A stretch of DNA of 64,000 nt from JBFHIZ01 sp963666475 (GTDB lineage: Bacteria; Bacillota; Clostridia; Lachnospirales; Lachnospiraceae). Below the pieces are notes generated by a model. That model was not told the origin of the DNA, did no database searches, and was given only the letters and a program-made list of their open reading frames with translations. Both the position numbers and the translations under genes were made by a program. Below, piece by piece: positions 1 to 8,503 of this stretch. Numbering within the stretch: position 1 is the first letter of the stretch; every line of letters begins with the position of its first letter. Where the stretch lies: assembly GCA_963666475.2 (NCBI GenBank), contig CAXXJM010000001.1, positions 1,984,001 to 2,048,000 on the forward strand, given 5' to 3'.

Positions 1-1580
1 GTCTCTGGTTCCTCAGTCTCTAAAGCATTCTCGTCTTCGACATCTGGATCTATTTCGTCCTCAAAAGAAATCTCTTTCATAGTAGTATCCATAGCTTTTA
101 CAGCACCCACGTATTCACCAAGGTCCTCTTCAACAAGTGCTTTCTCCTCTGACATTTGTTCTTCTGAAAGGTTTCCATCTGGCACGAGTGTTTCTTCTAT
201 ACTACTAGTCTCTTCGACTACTTCTTTTATTGGTTCAATCAAATCTCCGTTTTCGTCAAACTGCATCTCCTCATTGTCTACTTCATCTTCTGTTGGTGGA
301 ACATAATCCCTTGCAGTAATTCCATCCGAAAGACGTTTTAGATCTGCACGAATTTCAGCTCTCGTCTGCGCATCAAATTCTGAAAACATATCACAAGTCT
401 GTTCTTGAACTTTGCGACGAATATCTTCTTGATGTCTTTGCTCATTCTCTTGTTTCATTCGCTCCCACTCAATCAGAATATCGCTGATACAAAGTTGTCC
501 TGTAATCTGCACTTCAAGATCTGATGCTTCTTTTTGTGAGTCGGGAACAAGTAGACGAATCTGTCCGTCTACATCCTGGTGTAACATACGACTAATCTGT
601 GGCACATTTTCTGTGACTGGTGCTTCTGCTGGAAGCGTAACTGTTGTTGCTTCCTCTTCAAAAACTACCGAACGTTCTTCTACTTCTAACGATTCATCTG
701 TCGTATCAGAGAGTTCTTGCAGGATATTCTCTGTCATTGTCAGCTCTTGCTCGAACTCCTGCTGTGTCTCCGGATTAAGAATAGGCTCTTCAAATACAAA
801 CCCATCCTTTTCATAACGTTTGTTTTCTTTCTCTGCATCATTGGTCACGCGAATAAATTCTTGCATGCTTTGTGCAAGTTCTTGCTGCAAGTTGATTGTA
901 TTATATTTACTCATATCCATTGGTTTTACTTCAACTTCAAATTCCCCATTGGATGGCGATAGTTCTTCTCTCTCCATGCGCTCATATTTTGCTTTTTGAA
1001 CAGACGTCAAATCTTGATGAAGCATTTTAAGTTCTAGCGCTTTTTTTACATATTTGCCTTCCCCAAACCACACAATGATCTGATCACATTCCTCCACACA
1101 TTTTGTTTCATATCCACCTTTGTGGTATAAATACGCAAGTTCATATGCCCAACGTTCTCTATAGTCATGTCTCTTGTATTCTTCAAGTACTGAAATCCGC
1201 TCATCTAGACCAACATCTTGAGATTCAAAAATCTTATATTGTAATATGTATCTTCTGCTATCCCTTGTTGCAATATGAATAAATTCTTTATAATAATTTA
1301 CAGCAGATATGTAATCACCCATTTTTAGGCATAACTCACATAACGAAAAAACGATTGATCGTTTTCCCGGATGTCTCTCATATGCAAGCAGTAAAATATC
1401 TCTACTTTCCTCATATCTACGATTAACCTTTAGCACTTCACTGGCAATCGTAAGCATAGAAGCCCCTCGTACACGATTCCAGTCAATACTTTCAACAATC
1501 AGCATCGCTTCTTTGTATTTTTTTTCTTTTACTAACTCCCTGATTTCTTCTGCCCGAAGTTTATATTCATATTTATCCAA
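1..1580 (-). CDS. TPR-like repeat protein with long acidic tail (3' end outside window)
   Basis: At least 526 residues are visible and the frame is still open at the window edge. The best start is a TTG at 1580, preceded by AGGTGAAG with proper spacing; no ATG lies near it. The first ~190 residues are helical and read like tetratricopeptide repeats, with recurring small/aromatic patterns such as DYISAVNYYKEF and RWAYELAYLYHKGGY. From about residue 200 the protein becomes strongly acidic and low in complexity (rich in E, D, T, V). I see no signal peptide or membrane segment in the visible part; one could lie downstream. TPR proteins are protein-protein scaffolds, so no reaction is implied. It has its own promoter and is not obviously in an operon with the regulator remnant upstream. 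The exact function is unknown. Confidence 0.75.
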   Translation of the reverse strand, partial: MDKYEYKLRAEEIRELVKEKKYKEAMLIVESIDWNRVRGASMLTIASEVLKVNRRYEESRDILLLAYERHPGKRSIVFSLCELCLKMGDYISAVNYYKEFIHIATRDSRRYILQYKIFESQDVGLDERISVLEEYKRHDYRERWAYELAYLYHKGGYETKCVEECDQIIVWFGEGKYVKKALELKMLHQDLTSVQKAKYERMEREELSPSNGEFEVEVKPMDMSKYNTINLQQELAQSMQEFIRVTNDAEKENKRYEKDGFVFEEPILNPETQQEFEQELTMTENILQELSDTTDESLEVEERSVVFEEEATTVTLPAEAPVTENVPQISRMLHQDVDGQIRLLVPDSQKEASDLEVQITGQLCISDILIEWERMKQENEQRHQEDIRRKVQEQTCDMFSEFDAQTRAEIRADLKRLSDGITARDYVPPTEDEVDNEEMQFDENGDLIEPIKEVVEETSSIEETLVPDGNLSEEQMSEEKALVEEDLGEYVGAVKAMDTTMKEISFEDEIDPDVEDENALETEEPE

Positions 1581-1637
1581 GGCTTCACCTCATAAACTCA
1601 TTTTTTTCCCAAATAAATTCGCCATTTACTCATTTCA

Positions 1638-1666
1638 AGTTTATCATAATGCATTTCTTATGTCAA
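1638..1666 (-). promoter_or_regulatory. sigma-A-type promoter of the TPR gene
   Basis: On the minus strand TTGACA (1666-1661) is followed by a 17-nt spacer and TAAACT (1643-1638), 58 nt before the TTG start. The -35 is perfect and the -10 matches four of six positions. Confidence 0.6.
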
Positions 1667-1791
1667 AATAAAAACCGTCTCAAAGTGCATGATATAGACA
1701 TTTTGAAGCGATTTTTCATAGATGTTGTGTTTTAATTTTTATATATTTCAAACTAACAAGATTAAGTTTTCTTGTTGTATTCATACAATCC

Positions 1792-2388
1792 TTAAGGTTC
1801 TTCATACGAAAAGTTGAATTCTAGATAGGATGCTTTCGAGCATACGTCACGGTTTGCGAGGTCCAGCAACGTAAAAATTACCTTGCTTGCAAATTTCTCG
1901 ATTTCTGTAGAATTCATCTCTACATTCCGAGGTTCCTTTGATGAACTGTTTAAAATTGACACAATTGGAATTTGTAACTCATGATATTTCTGAAGATCAT
2001 CCTCCTCATGTCCTATCGGAAACAAAATTATGGCGTCGACTTTTCTTAGTAGAAAATAGTCGATTCCTTTCCTCTCTTTTGTTCTGTTGTTGTGGGATAA
2101 TATCAGATTCAAAACATAACCATTTTCAAAAGCCAACTGCTCCACGGTTTCTATAACGGAAACAATAAAACGATCTTTTAACCCATCACAAATTACACCA
2201 ATGGACTTTGTGGAACCAGTTGCCAAACATCTCGCCAAGTGATTGGGTTGATACTGCATTTTTTTTGCAACTTCTAAAATCTGCTTTTTTGTGTCCTCAT
2301 TTATTCCGGCACGTCCGTTTAGTGCCCGATCTACAGTTCCTTCTGAAACATTGCATGCTCTCGCAATATCTCTAATTGTTGTTGCGAT
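1792..2388 (-). pseudogene. LacI/GalR-type regulator remnant: non-standard start and internal deletion
   Basis: The frame encodes a classic LacI N-terminus: DNA-binding helix-turn-helix (TTIRDIARACNVSEGTV), hinge (NHLARCLATGSTKSIGV), then the first part of the periplasmic-binding-like domain. Total length is only 198 residues against 330-340 for the family. After about residue 150 the sequence jumps to what resembles the extreme C-terminus of the family, so roughly 130 residues of the effector domain are missing. No ATG, GTG or TTG lies in frame before the helix-turn-helix. The residue that would be Met is ATC at 2388-2386, eight bases after AGGGGG, and reading it as ATG would give the family-typical start MATTIRDIA. 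A first in-frame ATG occurs only at 2259, after the DNA-binding domain. It is probably inactive; initiation at ATC giving a truncated DNA-binding protein remains possible. Confidence 0.7.
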
Positions 2389-2863
2389 ACAACATTCCCC
2401 CTTTGTACTATTTCTTGTGCAATATTTTTTTCGTGTGCGTACACGTAATTATTATTTTATATTACTATACCCTGTATTTTATGTCCATTCATTTATTCTT
2501 TTGACGTTTCTTTTTTATTTTGCATAAACTTTCATTATTTTGTATATTTTTTTGTATTTATTCATCTATAGAAGATACGCTCTTATCCCCTGTTTCTCTT
2601 GATTCTTATTGACAGGAATTTTGTTTCATGATATTATTCGTCAAAAGCCTATCAAAGAGCACTTGAACAACAATGCAAGAATATTCACACTCAAATTCAT
2701 CATTTTTTTTAAGTTGTTTGCCGTCTCACAGAAAACATAGTTAATTTTATGACAATATGGCTTGATAACTTCATTATGATAAACTTATCAGTACTATCGA
2801 AATTAATTATATGGGACGCGATCCAAAAACAATCATAATAACATCACAAAGTTGTATGTAAGA
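2389..2863. other. AT-rich intergenic region without a recognisable gene
   Basis: This stretch between the LacI remnant and the DUF4914 leader holds no convincing coding frame. It contains AT-rich tracts, a TATGAT at 2775-2780 that could be a -10 element for the rightward transcript (no good -35 at 17 nt), and a short dyad GATAA...TTATC at 2764-2789. I see no RNA family I can name. Confidence 0.4.
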
Positions 2864-2895
2864 CGGTGCCCAATCTTTCGGGTGCCGATTTTTTT
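2864..2895 (+). terminator. terminator-like hairpin in the leader of the DUF4914 gene
   Basis: CGGTGCCC (2864-2871) pairs with GGGTGCCG (2880-2887) in eight pairs including two G-U, around an 8-nt loop, and is followed by A and seven T. No gene precedes it on this strand, and the DUF4914 start lies 74 nt downstream, so it may act as an attenuator. A 12-bp perfect palindrome TCGTATATACGA follows at 2902-2913. Confidence 0.55.
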
Positions 2896-2968
2896 AGAAA
2901 CTCGTATATACGATTTGATTATTATCAGCATTTCCATAATCCGGGATATGCTGCAAGGAGGACATGTA

Positions 2969-4852
2969 ATGGAAAGAACAAATGAAATCAGTAAACTAAA
3001 TTTGCCAGATTATATCAATGATATTCTTGCAAATTGCAAAGGACTCATCCTTCCAAAGTCAAGAGAAGATCTTCTTGCCCTTGCTATGGGAAACACGAAT
3101 GACTCACAGTATTTCGTAAATTATGATATCGAAGGTGTTGGTTCTGTTTTAGAAGCAACCGTTACAAAATGTAAAAATGGTATCGTAATCAATTACCCAG
3201 AAGATTATATGAGACGTCGTGATCCAAACTGTGTTGTTATTGCTGACGATAAAGAAACAGACAAACCAAGATACGAAGAAAGATTCCACGAAGATTTTTC
3301 TAAAATCCGTAAAGAAACTTTTGATTGGTTTAAAGAACAGACTTTGATCGTATTTCCTTTCAAGTCTGGTGGTTTAGATTATGGATACGAATCTGTATAT
3401 ATCGGACCAGAGAACTCAGGTTTTTTTGCTGCTGGTCTTGCAGATTTACAAGGTTTCTTAAATATTGATGAGTTATCAGATGACTTTAATCCAAGAGCTT
3501 TAGTTTTACTTGCACCTCCTTTCCGTCATACACACTTTAACGGAAAACAGGTTGTAGTACACAGTCGTCTGGATAATATTCATGAAGTATATTCTTATAA
3601 TATGTATCCTGGTCCTAGTGCAAAAAAGGGAATTTATGGCGTTTTACTAAATATTGGAGAACAAGAAGGATGGGTAACAGCTCATGCCTCTACTGTAAAA
3701 GTAATCACTCCTTACGATAATGAAATCGTAATTATGCATGAAGGCGCATCAGGTGGTGGAAAAAGTGAAATGATCGAAGAAATCCATAGAGATATGGACG
3801 GTAGAGCAGTTCTTGGAAGAAATGTTGTGACAGGAGAATATAACTACATCGTAATCAATGATTCCTGTGAATTACAACCAGTAACTGATGATATGGCTCT
3901 TTGTCTTCCTGGACATCAAGATGGAAGCAAAAAACTTGTTGTTGCAGATGCAGAAGCATCTTGGTTCTTAAGACTTGATCATATTAAAGAATATGGAAGT
4001 TCTGCAAAACTCGAAAAACTTCTAACACAACCAAAAGAACCTTTAATTTTCTTAAATATTCAGGGTGCACCTGATTCAACCTGTCTTGTTTGGGAACACA
4101 CAATGGATTCAACTGGAAAACCTTGTCCAAATCCTCGTGTAATCTTACCAAGATACCACATGCCTAATGTAATCAGTGAACCTGTAGAAGTAGATGTACG
4201 TAGCTTTGGAGTACGTGTTCCTGCTTGTACCGCTGAAAACCCAAGTTATGGAATCATTGGTATGTTCCATATTCTCCCTCCTGCACTTGCATGGTTGTGG
4301 AGATTAGTTGCTCCTCGCGGATTCAACAATCCAAGTATTATCGATTCTAACGAAATGAAAAGTGAAGGTGTTGGTTCTTACTGGCCTTTCGCTACTGGTA
4401 AAATGGTTACTCAGGCAAATCTATTGTTAGAACAAATTATAAATTCACCAAGTACAAGATATGTATTGATTCCAAATCAACATATTGGAGCATATGAAGT
4501 AAGTTTTATGCCACAGTGGATTTCTAGAGAATATATTGCAAGAAGAGGTTCTGCAAAATTCAAACCAGAACACTTGATTGAAGCTCGTTGTCCAATCCTC
4601 GGATTTGGTCTAGATACTTTGAAAGTTGATGGTCAATACATCCGCCGCTCATTCTTACAGCCAGAGACACAATCAAAAGTCGGAATTTCTGGTTATGATG
4701 CTGGTGCAAAGATTCTTACTGATTTCTTTAGAAGCGAATTGGTAAAATACGATGTTGAAGGTTTAGATCCATTAGGAAAACAAATCATTGATGCATTTAT
4801 GAATGGTGCAACTGTTCAAGATTACATTGATTTGATTCCAATGCGTTACTAA
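2969..4852 (+). CDS. DUF4914 family protein (PEPCK-fold, P-loop containing)
   Basis: The product has 627 residues. I chose the ATG at 2969 because AAGGAGG (2955-2961) lies directly before it; an ATG further upstream at 2852 would read through the leader hairpin. The sequence matches the clostridial DUF4914 family, which is distantly related to phosphoenolpyruvate carboxykinase. A phosphate-binding loop GASGGGKSEM is visible near residue 296, comparable with the kinase-1a loop of PEPCK, and nucleotide-fold neighbours such as VVADAEASWF follow. No signal peptide or membrane segment is seen, so it should be cytoplasmic. Substrate and reaction are not established for the family; a nucleotide-dependent role is inferred from the P-loop. 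The gene stands alone between a leader hairpin and a terminator. Confidence 0.85.
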   Translation: MERTNEISKLNLPDYINDILANCKGLILPKSREDLLALAMGNTNDSQYFVNYDIEGVGSVLEATVTKCKNGIVINYPEDYMRRRDPNCVVIADDKETDKPRYEERFHEDFSKIRKETFDWFKEQTLIVFPFKSGGLDYGYESVYIGPENSGFFAAGLADLQGFLNIDELSDDFNPRALVLLAPPFRHTHFNGKQVVVHSRLDNIHEVYSYNMYPGPSAKKGIYGVLLNIGEQEGWVTAHASTVKVITPYDNEIVIMHEGASGGGKSEMIEEIHRDMDGRAVLGRNVVTGEYNYIVINDSCELQPVTDDMALCLPGHQDGSKKLVVADAEASWFLRLDHIKEYGSSAKLEKLLTQPKEPLIFLNIQGAPDSTCLVWEHTMDSTGKPCPNPRVILPRYHMPNVISEPVEVDVRSFGVRVPACTAENPSYGIIGMFHILPPALAWLWRLVAPRGFNNPSIIDSNEMKSEGVGSYWPFATGKMVTQANLLLEQIINSPSTRYVLIPNQHIGAYEVSFMPQWISREYIARRGSAKFKPEHLIEARCPILGFGLDTLKVDGQYIRRSFLQPETQSKVGISGYDAGAKILTDFFRSELVKYDVEGLDPLGKQIIDAFMNGATVQDYIDLIPMRY

Positions 4853-4872
4853 TCATCAAATAAAAAAGAGCA

Positions 4873-4908
4873 AAAAGAGAAGGCTGTTTATCTGCTTTCT
4901 CTTTTTTT
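4873..4908 (+). terminator. terminator after the DUF4914 gene
   Basis: AAAGAGAA pairs with TTCTCTTT around a short loop and runs into a tract of seven T at 4902-4908. Confidence 0.75.
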
Positions 4909-4912
4909 AATG

Positions 4913-4981
4913 TTTATCGTTAAAAAATCATTGACAAACATAATTTTGTTGTGTATACTCCATTTAACGACAGTCGATAAA
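4913..4981 (+). promoter_or_regulatory. promoter with flanking operator-like repeats before the DUF2975/XRE pair
   Basis: TTGACA (4931-4936), a 17-nt spacer and TATACT (4954-4959) form a near-consensus promoter. The half-site TTTAACGA occurs at 4963-4970 and is followed after CAG by TCGATAAA (4974-4981), a dyad with 7 of 8 positions paired; the inverted half-site TCGTTAAA lies at 4917-4924 upstream of the -35. Sites on both sides of the promoter suggest repression, plausibly by the XRE protein encoded in the same operon. Confidence 0.6.
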
Positions 4982-5032
4982 TATTTATCTTATTTCATTT
5001 AACCACTATTAAGAAAGATGAGGGACATACAC

Positions 5033-5731
5033 ATGAAAACAGAAGCAATATCAAAAATAAATAAAATGGGTAAGGTTGGAACCATCCTAACAAGAATTGG
5101 AAAAATCGTCATTGGCATCGGAATCGTAGCTACACTGATTGTCACAATACTTTTTGCTAGTATTCCAAAAGACTTCATTACAATGAAACTATCTGGAAAT
5201 GCGGTGATTCAAGTGGATTTGAATACCATACACTCTGCAATGACAAAAGAACGAACAGAGGATCTTTTGTCTTCCACTGCAGATATGGAGAGTTCTGTTA
5301 CTTTCAATGACTCTTCCTACCGAATCGAAGAATTTAGCATAAATGATTCAGTAATTACTCTTCAAGGATCTGGTGATATCAAATCAATCAGTATAAAGCA
5401 ATTCGCTTTCTTGTTTGCTAGTACAATGCTTTATTTAATTATGACATTTGTATCTTTGATCTTCATCGGAAAACTTTGCAAGTCTTTCCAAAATTGCGAA
5501 TCACCTTTTGAAGATGATGTAATCAAAAAATTGCAGAACTTTGCTTACTCATTAATCCCTTGGGCATTGTTCTCCACAATCTCAGATTCGGTATCTAGCG
5601 GGTTCTACTCAGGAAACTATAATTTTTCCATTAATTTTGGGATTATTCTTATCGTCCTTGTGATCCTTGCACTCGCTTATATTTTTAAATATGGAGCGGT
5701 TCTTCAACAAGAATCTGATGAAACATTATAG
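5033..5731 (+). CDS. DUF2975 integral membrane protein (YoaS-like)
   Basis: The product has 232 residues from the ATG at 5033, which has GAGGG about nine bases upstream; an ATG at 5018 (five residues longer) has a weaker site. There are four predicted membrane segments: roughly residues 23-48, 125-150, 170-190 and 200-225, with an extracytoplasmic loop of about 75 residues between the first two. This is the DUF2975 layout. The gene ends 11 nt before a small XRE regulator, the same pairing as yoaS-yozG in bacilli. The biochemical role is unknown; the pairing suggests a membrane protein that controls, or is controlled by, its partner DNA-binding protein. Confidence 0.8.
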   Translation: MKTEAISKINKMGKVGTILTRIGKIVIGIGIVATLIVTILFASIPKDFITMKLSGNAVIQVDLNTIHSAMTKERTEDLLSSTADMESSVTFNDSSYRIEEFSINDSVITLQGSGDIKSISIKQFAFLFASTMLYLIMTFVSLIFIGKLCKSFQNCESPFEDDVIKKLQNFAYSLIPWALFSTISDSVSSGFYSGNYNFSINFGIILIVLVILALAYIFKYGAVLQQESDETL

Positions 5732-5742
5732 GAGGTAAATAT

Positions 5743-5949
5743 ATGGCTATTATTTTACGTCTTGATCGAGTCATGGCGGATCGAAAAATATCACTGAACG
5801 AGTTATCCGAGCGCGTTGGCATTTCTAATGTAAACTTGTCCAATTTAAAAACTGGAAAAGTGAAAGCTGTTCGATTTTCCACACTGGATGCGATATGCGA
5901 AATCCTTGATTGTCAACCAGGCGATATTCTTGAATATCAAAAAGAATAA
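5743..5949 (+). CDS. small XRE-family transcriptional regulator (YozG-like)
   Basis: This 68-residue protein is almost entirely one helix-turn-helix domain (LNELSERVGISNVNLSNLK), ending with the typical CQPGDILEY. It starts 11 nt after the DUF2975 stop with an AGGAGGT site, so both are co-transcribed. The family pattern is a single-domain cytoplasmic repressor next to a DUF2975 membrane protein. Autoregulation through the repeats around the promoter at 4931-4959 is inferred from their position only. Confidence 0.85.
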   Translation: MAIILRLDRVMADRKISLNELSERVGISNVNLSNLKTGKVKAVRFSTLDAICEILDCQPGDILEYQKE

Positions 5950-5964
5950 AACTTCAAAAAGTTC

Positions 5965-5993
5965 TTGCAAACCATTTCTTATTATATTATAAT
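5965..5993 (+). promoter_or_regulatory. promoter of tRNA-Lys, possibly also of the trp leader
   Basis: TTGCAA (5965-5970), a 17-nt spacer and a perfect TATAAT (5988-5993) lie 19 nt before the tRNA. No terminator separates the tRNA from the T-box leader. Confidence 0.7.
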
Positions 5994-6012
5994 TGTTCTT
6001 GCTACATGTTTT

Positions 6013-6085
6013 GCGCCTTTAGCTCAGTTGGTAGAGCACCTGACTCTTAATCAGGGTGTCCAGGGTTCGAACCCCTGAAGACGCA
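6013..6085 (+). tRNA. tRNA-Lys (anticodon CTT)
   Basis: A 73-nt cloverleaf with D-arm GCTCAGTTGGTAGAGC, anticodon loop CTCTTAA and T-arm GGTTCGAACCC. The acceptor stem GCGCCTT pairs with AAGACGC except for C4-A69, an unusual mismatch. CCA is not encoded. It lies between the XRE gene and the trp T-box. Confidence 0.95.
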
Positions 6086-6100
6086 CGCAAGAATATAATT

Positions 6101-6390
6101 TAATATCTAAAACCGATGATGCGAAGATAAAAATAAGAGATGTACTTTCAGAGAGTCTGGGATGCTGGAAACCAGATAGAGGCAGCTTATTAAATGGATC
6201 GCGGAGGGCACAGTCAAAAGCACTATGTGCTGAGTATTCTGTGACGTCAGGCTTACGTCAGTAGTCGGAAATATGTTAGTATTTCGCTGAGAGTATGGTA
6301 TTGTATGATTTACATACCATAAAGCAAGGTGGTATCGCGGGTTATATACTCGTCCTTGACAGAATCATTCTGTCGTGGGCGAGTTTTTTT
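6101..6390 (+). promoter_or_regulatory. T-box leader specific for tRNA-Trp controlling the trp operon
   Basis: The T-box core AAGGTGGTATCGCGGG is at 6326-6341, followed by an intrinsic terminator (CTCGTCC...GGGCGAG then seven T, 6349-6390). Stem I elements AGAGAG and a GATGCTGGAAACCAG distal hairpin are visible at 6150-6175. A Trp codon TGG sits at 6195-6197 in the position expected for the specifier loop, matching the downstream genes. Uncharged tRNA-Trp would stabilise the antiterminator and allow transcription of trpE onward. Confidence 0.9.
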
Positions 6391-6445
6391 ATACAAAAAA
6401 TCAGTGTAAAGTATTCTTACACTGCAAATCTATAAGGAGGGCATT

Positions 6446-7912
6446 ATGCAATATTATCCATCGTTATCTGAATCCAAAGAAATCTTAAAAACTGGGGAAT
6501 ATCAGTCATTCCCTATCAGCTGCTCTATTGATGCCGAAAAATCTTCTTCTGATATTTTTCGTATTCTAAAAAACGTTAGTCACAATGTATTTATTTTGGA
6601 ATCCGCTGAGGCACAGGAAAGTTGGGGCCGCTATACCTTCCTTGGATTTGATCCTAAACTTGAAATTACTTGTGCAGATCATACTGTCAAAATCAAAAGT
6701 GGAACATCTTTTGTTTTTGAAAACAAAAATCCACATGAATATATTCGGAAAATCATTGAAGAAAACAAGACCCCTCATGTTTCTGGGCTTCCTACTTTCA
6801 CAGGTGGTTTGGTTGGCTACTTTTCATATGATTTTATCAAATACAGCGAACCCAAACTTAGTTTAGATGCTACAGATGAAGAAGGTTTTAATGATGTAGA
6901 TCTCATGCTCTTTGACAAAGTCATCGTCATCGATCGCTTAGAAAATAAAATTCTGTTTATTGTAAATATCAAAGTAGGCGATCATGAGAATGATTTTGAA
7001 ACAAATTATAATCGTGGCAAATTGGATCTTGAGCAGTTAGCATCTCTCATTCAAAATGGTGCCATGAAAACACCTTCCAAAGGAAAATTACTCGAGCCTT
7101 TAAAAGCATTGTTTGATAAAGATGCTTTTTGCGAGATGGTCGAAAAAGCCAAATGCCATATTTTCGAAGGTGATATTTTTCAGGTCGTTCTTTCCAATCG
7201 TTGGTCAGCAAAATATGAAGGAAGTCTCTTTGAGACTTATACAAAACTAAGAGATACCAATCCTTCTCCTTATATGTTTTATTTTGCAAGTGACGATGTA
7301 GAGATTGCAGGCGCTTCACCTGAAACACTCGTAAAAGTTGAAAATAACAAAGTATTTACCTTCCCACTTGCTGGAACGAGGCCACGTGGAAAAACCCAGG
7401 AAGAAGACATTGCGTTAGAAAAGGATCTGTTAGCCGATGAAAAAGAGCGTTCTGAGCATAACATGCTTGTTGACCTTGGTCGAAATGACATCGGAAAAAT
7501 AAGTACTTTTGGAAGCGTTGAAGTAGAAACCTATATGTCTGTTCTGCGGTTCTCACATGTTATGCATATCGGCTCAACCGTTCACGGGAACATGCAATCA
7601 GATAAGGATTACATGGATGCCATAGACGCAGTACTTCCTGCTGGAACACTTTCAGGTGCACCAAAAATCAGAGCATGTGAAATCATAAACCATTTAGAAA
7701 ATAACAAACGAGGAATTTATGGTGGTGCAATTGGCTATATCGATTTTAGTGGAAATATGGATACCTGTATTGCTATTCGCCTCGCATTCAAAAAAAACGG
7801 AAAAGTATTTGTTCGTTCTGGCGCAGGAATCGTTGCTGATTCTGTTCCAGAAAGCGAATACATGGAATGTATCAACAAAGCAAAAGCAGTTGTCAATGCA
7901 CTTGAAGTGTAG
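6446..7912 (+). CDS. trpE: anthranilate synthase component I
   Basis: The product has 488 residues, the usual length. It converts chorismate and ammonia (from TrpG glutaminase) to anthranilate, the first committed step of tryptophan synthesis. The N-terminal LESAE segment near residue 50 matches the tryptophan feedback site (LLES) of the family. The chorismate-binding domain shows FPLAGTRPRG, DLGRNDIG, LPAGTLSGAPKIRA and YGGAIGYIDFSG in order. The start at 6446 has AAGGAGGG close by. First gene of trpEGDCFBA, it follows the T-box directly, so expression is set by tRNA-Trp charging as well as by feedback. Confidence 0.97.
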   Translation: MQYYPSLSESKEILKTGEYQSFPISCSIDAEKSSSDIFRILKNVSHNVFILESAEAQESWGRYTFLGFDPKLEITCADHTVKIKSGTSFVFENKNPHEYIRKIIEENKTPHVSGLPTFTGGLVGYFSYDFIKYSEPKLSLDATDEEGFNDVDLMLFDKVIVIDRLENKILFIVNIKVGDHENDFETNYNRGKLDLEQLASLIQNGAMKTPSKGKLLEPLKALFDKDAFCEMVEKAKCHIFEGDIFQVVLSNRWSAKYEGSLFETYTKLRDTNPSPYMFYFASDDVEIAGASPETLVKVENNKVFTFPLAGTRPRGKTQEEDIALEKDLLADEKERSEHNMLVDLGRNDIGKISTFGSVEVETYMSVLRFSHVMHIGSTVHGNMQSDKDYMDAIDAVLPAGTLSGAPKIRACEIINHLENNKRGIYGGAIGYIDFSGNMDTCIAIRLAFKKNGKVFVRSGAGIVADSVPESEYMECINKAKAVVNALEV

Positions 7913-7933
7913 CATCTCAGAAAAGAGGTAAAT

Positions 7934-8503
7934 ATGATCCTATTAATCGATAATTATGACAGTTTCTCATACAACCTGTATCAGGTTATTGGAGAGCAGT
8001 CTCCGGATATTTTAGTCGTTCGAAACGACCAAATCACAATTGATGAAATTCGTAAACTTGCTCCTTCTCATATTGTTCTTTCTCCAGGTCCTGGAAAACC
8101 AAGTGATGCAGGAATCTGCATTGATGTTGTAAAAGAACTACACAAAGAATTTCCTATTCTTGGCGTTTGTCTCGGTCATCAGGCCATTTGTGAAGCATTT
8201 GGAGCAACTGTTTCTTACGCAAAAAGCCTTATGCATGGGAAAACATCCGAGATTACCATTGAACCAACCGGACTATTTAAAAATCTTCCTGACTCCATAC
8301 AGATTGCGAGATATCACTCTCTCGCTGCCGTAGAAGATACAATGCCTGAGGCACTTCTTGTTACGTCTGTGACAAAAGATCAGGAAATCATGTCTGTTCA
8401 GCACAGGGATTTCCCTACTTATGGAATTCAGTTCCACCCAGAATCTATATTAACGCCACAAGGCAAAACAATCATCGCAAATTTTTTGGAGGTAAAAAAA
8501 TGA
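7934..8503 (+). CDS. trpG: anthranilate synthase component II (glutamine amidotransferase)
   Basis: The product has 189 residues, a class I amidotransferase that supplies ammonia to TrpE. The family start MILLIDNYDSFSYNL is present, the nucleophile Cys is in GVCLGHQAI and the His-Glu pair in FHPESILT. It starts 21 nt after trpE and its stop overlaps the trpD start (ATGA). It is a stand-alone subunit, not fused to trpE or trpD. A second use in folate synthesis with PabB is possible in related bacteria, but no pab gene is visible here. Confidence 0.96.
   Translation: MILLIDNYDSFSYNLYQVIGEQSPDILVVRNDQITIDEIRKLAPSHIVLSPGPGKPSDAGICIDVVKELHKEFPILGVCLGHQAICEAFGATVSYAKSLMHGKTSEITIEPTGLFKNLPDSIQIARYHSLAAVEDTMPEALLVTSVTKDQEIMSVQHRDFPTYGIQFHPESILTPQGKTIIANFLEVKK

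Noticed and set aside
613..962. Plus-strand frames of 67 and 81 codons
   Set aside because: They are antisense to the TPR gene, whose minus frame is long, open and has promoter and SD.
2764..2789. LacI operator before the DUF4914 gene
   Set aside because: The dyad has only five paired bases per arm and lacks the central CG typical of LacI/GalR sites.
2864..2895. Known riboswitch class before the DUF4914 gene
   Set aside because: I compared by eye with guanidine, fluoride, preQ1, ZTP and c-di-GMP motifs and found no convincing match; only an attenuator-like hairpin is reported.
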